Part shown: piece after piece, positions 1 to 5,667 of the stretch
Layout: the number at the start of each line of letters is the position of its first letter
Position numbering within the stretch: the first letter of the stretch is position 1
Assembly: GCA_910587905.1 (NCBI GenBank)
Contig: CAJUOF010000126.1
Location: 1-9,702 of the forward strand
DNA from: an uncultured Lachnospiraceae bacterium
GTDB taxonomy: Bacteria > Bacillota_A > Clostridia > Lachnospirales > Lachnospiraceae
Direction of reading: 5' to 3'
Length of the DNA stretch: 9,702 bases
Position numbers and translations under genes: made by a program
Notes under the pieces: generated by a model
What the model was told of the DNA's origin: nothing
The model's database searches: none
The model's input: the letters and a program-made list of their open reading frames with translations, nothing else

Positions 1-19
1 ACGTGTGCTCTTCCGATCT
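1..19. other. Illumina adapter remnant at contig end
   Basis: The first 19 bases, ACGTGTGCTCTTCCGATCT, are identical to the 3' end of the standard Illumina TruSeq read-2 adapter. They are almost certainly untrimmed library adapter and not genomic DNA. The anti-sigma reading frame stays open through them by chance, so any residues translated from here are artefacts. Confidence 0.95.
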
Positions 20-500
20 CCGCCACCGGGAACCAGCTTCCGTGGGTATAAATGGCGCAGGTCAAAAGCAGCAAGAGAAGCGTTCCGGTAAAGCTGAACA
101 TGGTGCAGAGGATCCTCTGTTTTTCGGCCACCAGGGGGACCACCAGAAGCGAGGCCACGACCATCAGTGCCGTCAGGACAATGAAAAACCAGTCCAGCCC
201 GTGGCCCACGGCCAGATTCACGATCAGGCAGACCAGGACCGGGACACAGAGCACCCCGGCGATCCCCATCCCCACGGCCAGGGTATGCCTCCTCTGCCGT
301 TTGGCGTGATGGGCGAGCACCCCCTCCGTTTCCCGCCGCAGGCTCTCCTCATATGGATTGGATTTCATGGACTGTAAAAGTGCCTTGCATTCCTCACATT
401 CCGGAAGGTGTTCCTCGATCATCTGCGCACTGGACTCGCTGCAGGCGCCGTCCATGTACAAGGGCAGAAGATCCCGTATGATCTCACATTGTTTATTCAT
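20..500 (-). CDS. Zinc-finger (zf-HC2 type) membrane anti-sigma factor, 3' end missing
   Basis: Leftward gene starting at ATG 498-500 and running off the contig, so the C-terminus is missing; about 160 residues are visible. The N-terminus has C5 and then H31-x3-C35-x2-C38, the HxxxCxxC signature of zinc-binding anti-sigma domains. After a basic stretch (about 55-72) come three hydrophobic segments at about 74-98, 103-124 and 130-149, which fits an integral membrane protein with a cytoplasmic N-terminal domain. Its start overlaps the stop of the upstream sigma gene by 8 bases (ATGAATAA), so the two are co-transcribed and probably translationally coupled. The expected role, from the family, is to hold the partner ECF sigma factor inactive at the membrane until a signal arrives. 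What it senses cannot be told. The last codons near base 20 lie next to adapter sequence. Confidence 0.85.
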
Positions 501-981
501 GCTCCCTCTCCATCCTTTCCTTTATTTTCAGGCGGGCCCGATGATAAGTCACCCTCGCCCAGCTCTCCGTCTTCCCAAAGATCGCCGCAATTTTGGCAAA
601 GGGCAGCTCGCCGAACACCCGCAGGGAGAAAACCTCCTTGTAGGGTTCCTCCATCCCATGGAGGATCACGTGGATCCGGTAAGCCGTATCCGCATCGGCC
701 GCCGCCTTTTCGACGTCCTCCCCCGATGCCACGTCCTCCTCCGGCAAAGCCCCCGGTGCCAGGCGCTTCCTCCGGCGCATCTCATCATAAAACAGATTTT
801 TTGCGATGGCGCACAGCCAGGTCAGCTCCCCGGAACCCCCGGCAAAATCCGCCTGTGTCACCATGGCTTTATAGAATGCCTGCTGGGTGAGCTCCTCCGC
901 CAGATCCCTGCTTTTTGCAAGGGTCATCACAAAAGAGTATACCTGCATGTAATAGCTGTTGTATAATTGTTCATAGTCCAT
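493..981 (-). CDS. ECF-type RNA polymerase sigma factor
   Basis: A 162-residue protein with the two-domain layout of ECF sigma factors. Region 2 lies at about 1-60 (DYEQLYNSYYMQVYSF, then DLAEELTQQAFYKAM) and region 4, a helix-turn-helix, at about 105-155 (YKEVFSLRVFGELPFAKIAA, then a basic recognition helix). It would direct RNA polymerase to a small regulon, normally including its own operon. Three in-frame starts exist: GTG 996, ATG 993 and ATG 981. The ribosome binding site GGGAGGTGAT covers the first two, so ATG 981 is chosen, 10 bases after that site. The downstream gene overlaps by 8 bases and encodes a zinc-finger anti-sigma factor, the usual partner. An ECF-like promoter lies just upstream at 1014-1041. 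The regulon is unknown. Confidence 0.93.
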   Translation of the reverse strand: MDYEQLYNSYYMQVYSFVMTLAKSRDLAEELTQQAFYKAMVTQADFAGGSGELTWLCAIAKNLFYDEMRRRKRLAPGALPEEDVASGEDVEKAAADADTAYRIHVILHGMEEPYKEVFSLRVFGELPFAKIAAIFGKTESWARVTYHRARLKIKERMEREHE

Positions 982-1013
982 GCCGCTTACCATCACCTCC
1001 CGTCTCTGTCGGT

Positions 1014-1041
1014 TAGACGAAGCATCCGGGTTTTCGTTACA
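1014..1041 (-). promoter_or_regulatory. Candidate autoregulatory ECF sigma promoter
   Basis: On the minus strand, TGTAAC (1036-1041) is followed after 16 bp by CGTCTA (1014-1019). This closely matches promoters of Gram-positive ECF sigma factors such as the Bacillus SigX/SigM/SigW group (-35 TGAAAC or TGTAAC, -10 CGTC or CGAC, 16-17 bp spacer). Transcription would begin about 25 bases before ATG 981, leaving room for just the ribosome binding site. The natural reading is autoregulation by the sigma factor it drives. This is a by-eye motif match. Confidence 0.7.
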
Positions 1042-1049
1042 AAATTTTT

Positions 1050-1078
1050 TTGAAAATATGCATAGGATCTTTTAAAAA
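1050..1078 (+). promoter_or_regulatory. Possible promoter of the sigma/serpin operon
   Basis: TTGAAA (1050-1055) and TAAAAA (1073-1078) are separated by 17 bp, 58 bases before the start of the rightward sigma gene. This would suit the housekeeping sigma factor. No copy of the TGTAAC/CGTCTA element seen on the other strand is present here, so the two divergent modules do not obviously share a regulator. A second -10-like TATAAA at 1109-1114 lacks a good -35. The region is AT-rich, so chance matches are likely. Confidence 0.35.
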
Positions 1079-1136
1079 TACGGCGAATATTTCTTTCCCG
1101 TTCCTGTCTATAAAAGTGAGAGGGGGAACGATACCT

Positions 1137-1694
1137 ATGAAAGATGAACAGATCGTCGCCTTGTTCTGGGAAAAGGACGAGGCCGCCATCAGAAACAGCG
1201 ACACAAAGTACGGAAAAAGCCTGCACCGCATTTCCTTCAACATCCTCGCCAACAGGGAGGACAGCGAGGAGTGCGTAAACGACACCTACGTGAAGGCCTG
1301 GAATGCCATCCCGCCGGAAAGGCCCCTGCGGCTTTTCGCCTGGCTGGGGCGCATTACCCGCAACCTTTCCCTGAACCGGTTTTATGAAAACCATGCGAAG
1401 AAGCGGGGCGGGCAGGCTTTGGTCCTTTTGTCGGAATTATCGGACTGCATTCCGGCCGGGCAGACCGTGGAGGAGGAGGTCGAGGGGAAGCTTTTGACTG
1501 AGGCCATCGTTCGGTGGCTGGAGAGCCGTTCTGAGGAAGAACGGGCCCTGTTTCTCGGCCGCTACTGGTTTGGCGAAAGCCTGGCCTCGCTGGCCCTACT
1601 CGCAGGAACGGATCCCAACCGGCTGGCCGGCCGCATGTTCCGCCTGCGGCAGTCCTTAAAAGACGCACTGGAAAAGGAGGGAATCACCATATGA
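1137..1694 (+). CDS. ECF-like sigma factor paired with a membrane serpin
   Basis: A 185-residue sigma-70 family protein. Region 2 lies at about 10-85 (KYGKSLHRISFNILANREDS, ECVNDTYVKAWNAIPP, RLFAWLGRITRNLSLNRF) and region 4 at about 125-180 (EEERALFLGRYWFGESLASL, then RLAGRMFRLRQSLKDAL). It belongs to a sigma subgroup common in Clostridia whose genes are usually followed by a membrane protein with a short cytoplasmic regulatory segment. Start ATG 1137 is chosen because AGAGGGGG lies 10 bases before it; the frame is open further upstream but there is no ribosome binding site there. The stop TGA overlaps the serpin start as ATGA, a 4-base overlap typical of coupled sigma/anti-sigma pairs. Region 4 has a looser fit to consensus than the neighbouring sigma factor. 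Its promoter specificity is unknown. Confidence 0.88.
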   Translation: MKDEQIVALFWEKDEAAIRNSDTKYGKSLHRISFNILANREDSEECVNDTYVKAWNAIPPERPLRLFAWLGRITRNLSLNRFYENHAKKRGGQALVLLSELSDCIPAGQTVEEEVEGKLLTEAIVRWLESRSEEERALFLGRYWFGESLASLALLAGTDPNRLAGRMFRLRQSLKDALEKEGITI

Positions 1695-3109
1695 AACGAG
1701 AACGAAAGTTTCTGGACGCCATCGCGGACGTCCCGGACGAGATGATCGAGGAAACGGAAAAGCGGTTGACTCAGACCTATTCCGCCAAAAGCAAAAAACG
1801 CCTGCTCTGGCTCCTTCCGGCCGTTGCCTGCCTCCTTCTGTTTGCCGGCGCCATCCTGTGGTTTGCCCTGCCCGGAACAAGGCTTCAAAAAAAGCCCAAA
1901 GAAACGCCCCGCCTCCAGGCCGCGGCTCCCATCATGGAGGTTTCCATGCCGGAAACCTATGCATTCGACGACTCGGAAACCCGCTGGAAGATCCGGGATG
2001 AAAATCCCGTGGAAGAGTCCTTCACAGAAGGCCTCCGTACATTTTCCTACGAAACCGCCTCCGCCCTGCTCGCAGAAGGAGAAGAAAACGTCAATTACTC
2101 TCCTCTGTCCTTATACTATGCCCTGGCTTTAGCCGCCACAGGCGCAGAGGGAGAGACAAAAGAAGAGCTCCTCGCCCTGCTGCATGTTCCCGACACGGAC
2201 ACCCTGGCTGCCCAGTGCGGCAACTTCTTCCGCCTCTCCTACCAGGACAACGAGATCGGCATCCGGAAGATCGCCAACTCCCTGTGGATGGACAAAGACA
2301 CTGCCTGGAAGCAGGGATTTATCGAGGGGGCGGCTAAGAACTTCTACTCCTCCGTCTTCTCCATGGACCTGGGAAGCGAAGAGGCAGCGGCAGCCATGTC
2401 CGCCTGGATCTCCGAACAGACAAACGGGAGCCTTGCCCCCGCCCTTTCCCCGGACGAAGAATCTGTCCTGAGGCTGATCAACACGGTTACCTTCCACGAC
2501 GAATGGGTGGACCGCTTCAATAAAGAGAAGACGAAGCCGGACAGCTTTACCCTGTCCGACGGTTCCTCCGTCACCTGTGATTTCATGAACCGGACCTATG
2601 ATTCCCACGGCTTCTCCCTGGGCGACGGTTACACCCGTTCCTCCCTCTCCTTAAAAAACAACACCATGGTTTTCATCCTTCCCGACGAGGGCGTCTCCCC
2701 CCAGAGCCTCGTCGACACGCCGGAAAAAATGCGGGAAGCCTTCGAGGGCGGCGAGGATTACATGGGTGAGGTAGTCTGGCAGGTCCCCAAGTTTGACTTC
2801 GCCTCCAGCCTGGACCTGAAAGAAACCCTGAACCACCTGGGCGTGAGCTCCGCTTTCGGGGCGGACGCCGACTTTTCCGGCATCACCGACGATGCGGCTT
2901 TCCTCTCCGGCGTCACCCAGGGAACCCACATCGCCGTCAACGAGGACGGCGTGGACGCCTCCGCCTTCACCATGATCGATTATGCCGGAGCCGCAATGCC
3001 GGAGGGACGGGCGGACATGCGCCTGACCCGCCCCTTCCTCTACGGAATCATCGGACCGAACGGGTCGCTGCTCTTCGTGGGCATCTGCGAGAATCCGACC
3101 GCAAACTAG
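1691..3109 (+). CDS. Membrane-anchored serpin with anti-sigma-like cytoplasmic segment
   Basis: A 472-residue protein in three parts. Residues 1-37 are charged and cytoplasmic, with KFLDAIADVPDEMIEE, resembling the N-terminal segment of clostridial membrane proteins encoded next to this kind of sigma factor. Residues 38-60 form one transmembrane helix (RLLWLLPAVACLLLF onward), preceded by KKR, which places the C-terminus outside. After a linker, residues about 105-470 are a serpin domain: NVNYSPLSLYYALALAATGA, INTVTFHDEWVDRF, the hinge NEDGVDASAFT at 417-427, and RPFLYGI near the end. Inhibitory serpins trap serine or cysteine proteases by inserting the cleaved reactive-centre loop into a beta-sheet; the small-residue hinge favours an inhibitor here, although V421 (P14) and F426 (P9) are unusual. 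P1 is near A434 (possibly up to P437). The start overlaps the sigma gene by 4 bases, with AAGGAGGG ahead. Joint sigma control is inference. Confidence 0.9.
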   Translation: MKRERKFLDAIADVPDEMIEETEKRLTQTYSAKSKKRLLWLLPAVACLLLFAGAILWFALPGTRLQKKPKETPRLQAAAPIMEVSMPETYAFDDSETRWKIRDENPVEESFTEGLRTFSYETASALLAEGEENVNYSPLSLYYALALAATGAEGETKEELLALLHVPDTDTLAAQCGNFFRLSYQDNEIGIRKIANSLWMDKDTAWKQGFIEGAAKNFYSSVFSMDLGSEEAAAAMSAWISEQTNGSLAPALSPDEESVLRLINTVTFHDEWVDRFNKEKTKPDSFTLSDGSSVTCDFMNRTYDSHGFSLGDGYTRSSLSLKNNTMVFILPDEGVSPQSLVDTPEKMREAFEGGEDYMGEVVWQVPKFDFASSLDLKETLNHLGVSSAFGADADFSGITDDAAFLSGVTQGTHIAVNEDGVDASAFTMIDYAGAAMPEGRADMRLTRPFLYGIIGPNGSLLFVGICENPTAN

Positions 3110-3398
3110 AGCGGCCGGCCTGAGAAGCTGGACGATCAATCGGCTGAGTTTTTCTAAATTACAGAAAAGCGTCCCCCTGATTTCCTCAAGCAGACGATAG
3201 GAAGGGTTTGCCGATTTTGTGAGTATAGCACAGGCCATTTCGCTGCCTGCTTCTATAGCAGCGAGAATGGCCTGTAACAGGCGGCGGAGCAAAATCGGTA
3301 AACCCGACGTGTCTGCGGAGGAAACCAGGGGGACACTTTTCGTCCGCATATTTTGAAACCAGCCGATTGTTCCGTCCATTTCCGGCCGGCCTCCCGTT
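3110..3398. repeat. Long imperfect inverted repeat (giant hairpin or MITE-like element)
   Basis: This fills the whole gap between the serpin stop and the IclR stop. Comparing the left half with the reverse complement of the right half gives collinear matches: GGCCGGCC 3113-3120 with 3384-3391; GGACG 3130-3134 with 3373-3377; CAATCGGCTG 3137-3146 with 3360-3369; GAAAAGyGTCCCCCTG 3164-3179 with 3326-3341; TTTCCTC 3181-3187 with 3318-3324; GCAGAC 3190-3195 with 3311-3316; GGGTTTrCCGATTTTG 3204-3219 with 3290-3305. At the apex, ACAGGCCATT-CGCTGC (about 3230-3246) pairs with GCAGCG-GAATGGCCTGT (3258-3275). The arms are about 130 bp each with short bulges. No convincing gene lies inside. It could be a MITE-like mobile element, a dispersed palindromic repeat, a structured RNA or an oversized bidirectional terminator. 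The inverted repeat is read directly; the class is unresolved. Confidence 0.85.
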
Positions 3399-4166
3399 CT
3401 AATTTAACTTTTTCATAAGCTCCCCGGCCGCCTCGAAGAGGCACCTTTTGATATACTCGAAATTTTCCGGATTCCGGTACTCCTCGATGTATCCGGTGAC
3501 TCCAAGGGCGGCCGTGCATTGGCCCTCCCCGTCGAACACGGGGACCGCCATACAGCCGATCCCCGCCGTAAACTCCTCGTCGTCCATGCCGTAGCCCCGC
3601 TTTTTCGTGAGGGCCAGCTCCTTTCTCAGCACATCCATGTCATCAATGGTGCGGGCCGTCCGCTTGTGGAGCGTGATTCCGGCCAGATACTGCTCCCGGA
3701 CCTCCTCTCTCTGGTTGGCAAGGATAACCTTGGCCCCGGCGCTGGAATTGACCTCCAAGGGCATGTAAAGCTGGGCCAGCACATTGAGCTCCGCCGCCGA
3801 CAAAGCCTGCTCCGTATAGATAAACTGCCCGTTCTGGAAAACCGCATACTGGGCCGTCTGGTTGGTCCTGTCCGTCAACTCCTGCATGACGGGCTTGATG
3901 ACATGCTTCCGGTCCGTCCGGTTTTGATAACCAGTCACCAACCGGAACGGCTTGTGGCCGATGGTATAGCGAACCGGCGGCCCCTCAAGAACCGTCACAT
4001 ACTCCCTGCTGGCCAAGTTCTTCATAATGCGAAACAGAGAAGCCGTCGGAATCTCAAGCTCCCTGGACAGTTCATTCAACGACTTCGGCTCCGCACTTGC
4101 AAACAAAGCTTCTATAATATTGAGCGTCCGCATGACTGCGGGCACCACAACCATCTCATCCTTCAA
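3399..4166 (-). CDS. IclR-family transcriptional regulator
   Basis: A 255-residue protein with an N-terminal winged helix-turn-helix at about 8-65 (VMRTLNIIEALFAS, KSLNELSRELEIPTASLFRI, MKNLASREYV) and a C-terminal IclR effector-binding domain at about 80-250 (FNGQ-like QNGQFIYTEQ, SSAGAKVILAN, RGYGMDDEEFTAGIGCMAVP, GVTGYIEEYRNPENFEYIK). IclR proteins bind small organic acids or aromatic and sugar catabolites and control nearby catabolic genes. The chosen start is TTG 4166, 8 bases after AGGAGG; ATG 4154 with a weaker AAGG is the alternative. It lies downstream of the HAD phosphatase gene in the same direction with no clear promoter between, so the two may share a transcript. Its ligand is unknown; the HAD gene and the AroE-like dehydrogenase nearby are possible targets (inference). 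Its TAG stop abuts the long inverted repeat. Confidence 0.93.
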   Translation of the reverse strand: MKDEMVVVPAVMRTLNIIEALFASAEPKSLNELSRELEIPTASLFRIMKNLASREYVTVLEGPPVRYTIGHKPFRLVTGYQNRTDRKHVIKPVMQELTDRTNQTAQYAVFQNGQFIYTEQALSAAELNVLAQLYMPLEVNSSAGAKVILANQREEVREQYLAGITLHKRTARTIDDMDVLRKELALTKKRGYGMDDEEFTAGIGCMAVPVFDGEGQCTAALGVTGYIEEYRNPENFEYIKRCLFEAAGELMKKLN

Positions 4167-4184
4167 CCTTCCATCCTCCTGCCG

Positions 4185-4264
4185 GGCGAACCCTCTTTCA
4201 GATAAGCCCTCTTTCGGACAAGCCTTCTTTTAGACAAGCCTTCTTTCGAACAAGCCTTCTTCCG
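4185..4264. repeat. 16-bp tandem repeat array, four full units plus a degenerate one
   Basis: Four contiguous 16-bp units lie at 4201-4216, 4217-4232, 4233-4248 and 4249-4264; a typical unit is GACAAGCCTTCTTTCG. A fifth, decayed unit at 4185-4200 shares only CCCTCTTTC and a few other bases. The array sits in the leader of the IclR gene, downstream of the HAD gene. The unit length is not a multiple of three and no gene reads through it. It could be a slippage-derived minisatellite or a set of regulator sites. No CRISPR-like spacers are present. Confidence 0.85.
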
Positions 4265-4283
4265 CTCCCATGTCGGACACCCA

Positions 4284-5087
4284 TCATGGAAACAAGCGAT
4301 TTAAAGCCAACAACAGCCCTTCCCGGTTATTGTCCACCGTCACCTCAGAAGCCGCCGCCTTCACCGCCTCCGGCGCATTTCCCATGGCAATGCTAAGGCC
4401 CGTAGCCTTTAACATGTCCATATCATTGTAATTATCCCCAAAGGAAACCGTTTCTGCGGGACTTATCCCCAATTCTCTACATAAAATGTGGACAGCCTGG
4501 GACTTGGAAGCCCGTCCGTCCATGATCTCCAAAAGCCAGGGCGCCGATTTACAGAACATACACTGAGGAAATTTGTTTCCCAGCTCCCCGGCCATTTCAT
4601 CCAGAAAATCAGGAGGACCTGTCCAAAACAATTTGTGAATCGGTATATCTTCTTGAAGCACATCCTCCCAGGGACCTTTCACAGAACGGACTCCCGTAAT
4701 TTCTTCCTCCCTCCGCACCAGTGGATGATCCCGATCCGTAACCATCCAAAAATCGCCAGAATAGGCAGAAAAACAGCGTTCCTCTGTTTCCGCTGGAAAT
4801 TCCCTTCGAAGCTCTGCCGCAAGTGCCTGGGAAAGCCCGACGTCGGCCAGCACCTTCCCGTCACCGTCCAGGACCAGAGCACCACCATAGCTGATCATGG
4901 GGCCATGAAATCCAATCTCTTCCTGAATGGAATACATGGCCGCCGGCATGCGGCTGGAAGTCAGCACGAAAGGAATCCCTCCCTCCGAAAGCTCCCGGAC
5001 CTTTTTCGCCGTGTCCGGCGTGACCCGGTGGTCACTTGTCAAAAGCGTTCCGTCAATGTCACAGAAAACAGCACGATAACTTCCCAT
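4284..5087 (-). CDS. Cof-type HAD superfamily phosphatase (HAD-IIB)
   Basis: A 267-residue protein with all four HAD motifs: motif I DIDGT with nucleophile D10 and acid/base D12, motif II LTSSR (T43/S44), motif III K195 in ASKSQA, and motif IV GDNYNDMDM (D218, D222). The long insertion between motifs II and III is the C2 cap that defines Cof-type or HAD-IIB enzymes. They dephosphorylate sugar phosphates, nucleotides or cofactors such as FMN or pyridoxal phosphate in the cytoplasm; the substrate cannot be read from sequence. Start ATG 5087 is chosen because GGGAGG lies 7 bases ahead and the family motif begins 9 residues in; the open frame extends to 5186, but that extension does not look coding. 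An extended -10 promoter lies upstream at 5168-5176. The IclR gene follows in the same direction. Confidence 0.92.
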   Translation of the reverse strand: MGSYRAVFCDIDGTLLTSDHRVTPDTAKKVRELSEGGIPFVLTSSRMPAAMYSIQEEIGFHGPMISYGGALVLDGDGKVLADVGLSQALAAELRREFPAETEERCFSAYSGDFWMVTDRDHPLVRREEEITGVRSVKGPWEDVLQEDIPIHKLFWTGPPDFLDEMAGELGNKFPQCMFCKSAPWLLEIMDGRASKSQAVHILCRELGISPAETVSFGDNYNDMDMLKATGLSIAMGNAPEAVKAAASEVTVDNNREGLLLALNRLFP

Positions 5088-5167
5088 GTTCCATCCTCCC
5101 GCCGCCAGGTCCTTGGCCCCACGGGCCGCCGACCTTTGTCCTTCATTTCTCCGTACTTGCTTCTCCA

Positions 5168-5196
5168 TTATAGCATGGGCTCCCATTTTTATGGAA
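5168..5196 (-). promoter_or_regulatory. Extended -10 promoter of the HAD (and perhaps IclR) gene
   Basis: On the minus strand TGCTATAAT (5168-5176) is a perfect extended -10 element (TGnTATAAT). The -35 region (TTCCAT at 5191-5196, 17 bp away) is poor, as is common for extended -10 promoters. The start codon is about 75 bases downstream. A direct repeat of TTTTTATGGAA covers the -35 region and may be a regulator site. Confidence 0.65.
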
Positions 5197-5214
5197 GCCT
5201 TAGTTTTTATGGAA
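5186..5214. repeat. Direct repeat TTTTTATGGAA, 18-bp period
   Basis: Two identical 11-bp copies lie at 5186-5196 and 5204-5214, an 18-bp period. They lie over and upstream of the -35 region of the leftward HAD promoter. This could be a tandem binding site for an activator or repressor or a chance repeat in AT-rich DNA. Confidence 0.5.
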
Positions 5215-5238
5215 ACCCAAGTAAATATCCGTAATATA

Positions 5239-5254
5239 ATTGACGATGGTCAAT
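5239..5254. promoter_or_regulatory. Palindromic operator candidate in the divergent region
   Basis: ATTGAC-GATG-GTCAAT is a perfect inverted repeat with 6-bp arms and a 4-bp centre. It contains the TTGACG -35 element of the rightward promoter and sits about 45 bp upstream of the leftward HAD promoter. A dimeric repressor bound here would block the rightward promoter. Which protein binds is unknown; the nearby IclR and the MNT/HepT proteins are candidates only by proximity. Confidence 0.5.
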
Positions 5255-5268
5255 TTTTATTATAAGAT
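5240..5268 (+). promoter_or_regulatory. Candidate promoter of the mntA-hepT'-aroE-like operon
   Basis: TTGACG (5240-5245) and TAAGAT (5263-5268) have a 17-bp spacer. The -35 matches consensus at 5 of 6 positions and the -10 at 4 of 6. Transcription would start about 95 bases before the MNT start codon at 5371. The rest of the 5269-5370 leader shows no gene or strong structure. Confidence 0.5.
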
Positions 5269-5370
5269 GAAAAGGAACATGACGCAAACGCTTGTGTATT
5301 ATGAACATCATGACGGGCAGGCATGGATAGGAAACGAAATGGAAACTATCGCCCAAGGAGGCAGTGCCCT

Positions 5371-5667
5371 ATGGAACATCAGACAGGAATTCGGGACGTC
5401 GTGCTGACAGAACTTCGCACACTGGCCCGGACATACAACTTGGACAAACTCATTCTCTTCGGTTCCAGGGCCCGCGGCGACTTCCGAAAAACCAGCGACA
5501 TCGACCTGGCCGCAACAGGCGGGGACGTGGTACGCTTTTCCCTGGACGCAGAAGAAGAAACCTCGACCCTGCTTTCCTTTGACGTGGTCAATCTGGACAG
5601 AGCCGTTCCGGAAGAATTAAAAGAATCCATAGAAAAAGAAGGAATTGTCATTTATGAAAAAGTATGA
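5371..5667 (+). CDS. MNT-type minimal nucleotidyltransferase (MntA-like antitoxin)
   Basis: A 98-residue single-domain nucleotidyltransferase. It carries G31-S32, then ten residues, then D43-x-D45 (FGSRARGDFRKTSDIDLA), the GSx10DxD signature of MntA antitoxins, and a possible third acidic position in FDVVNLD at about 77-83. In characterised MntA-HepT pairs this enzyme adds AMP to a tyrosine of the HepT toxin and so neutralises it. Start ATG 5371 is preferred because AAGGAGG lies 9 bases upstream; the open frame begins earlier, at 5323, but without a ribosome binding site. The next gene overlaps it by 14 bases and encodes the expected partner, but that partner is truncated. Without an intact toxin this may be a relic, or it may act on a HepT elsewhere. 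Confidence 0.88.
   Translation: MEHQTGIRDVVLTELRTLARTYNLDKLILFGSRARGDFRKTSDIDLAATGGDVVRFSLDAEEETSTLLSFDVVNLDRAVPEELKESIEKEGIVIYEKV

Noticed and set aside
3..966. Rightward open frames across the anti-sigma and first sigma genes
   Set aside because: They are antisense to well-supported genes, are rich in P, H and R with no family features, and some begin inside the adapter.
2129..2608. Leftward 159-residue frame inside the serpin gene
   Set aside because: It is the complement of serpin coding sequence, with no ribosome binding site and low-complexity G/V/E composition.
3110..3398. Insertion sequence with transposase
   Set aside because: No transposase-like frame exists inside; at most it is a non-autonomous element.
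2651..3519. Leftward frames running through the serpin 3' end and the long inverted repeat
   Set aside because: They join antisense serpin sequence with hairpin sequence and show no recognisable domain or start signal; the inverted repeat explains the open stretch better.
3519..4205. Rightward 228-residue frame opposite the IclR gene
   Set aside because: It is a mirror of the IclR coding region, an effect of GC-rich third positions, with no supporting features.
4185..4264. CRISPR array
   Set aside because: The 16-bp units are contiguous without unique spacers and no cas genes are present.
4488..5234. Rightward 248-residue frame opposite the HAD gene
   Set aside because: It is antisense to the conserved HAD motifs and crosses the HAD promoter region.
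5282..5297. Possible catabolite (cre) or LacI-type operator around CGCAAACGCTTGTG
   Set aside because: Only the central AAnCG matches; the outer bases depart from the cre consensus and the half-sites are not symmetric.
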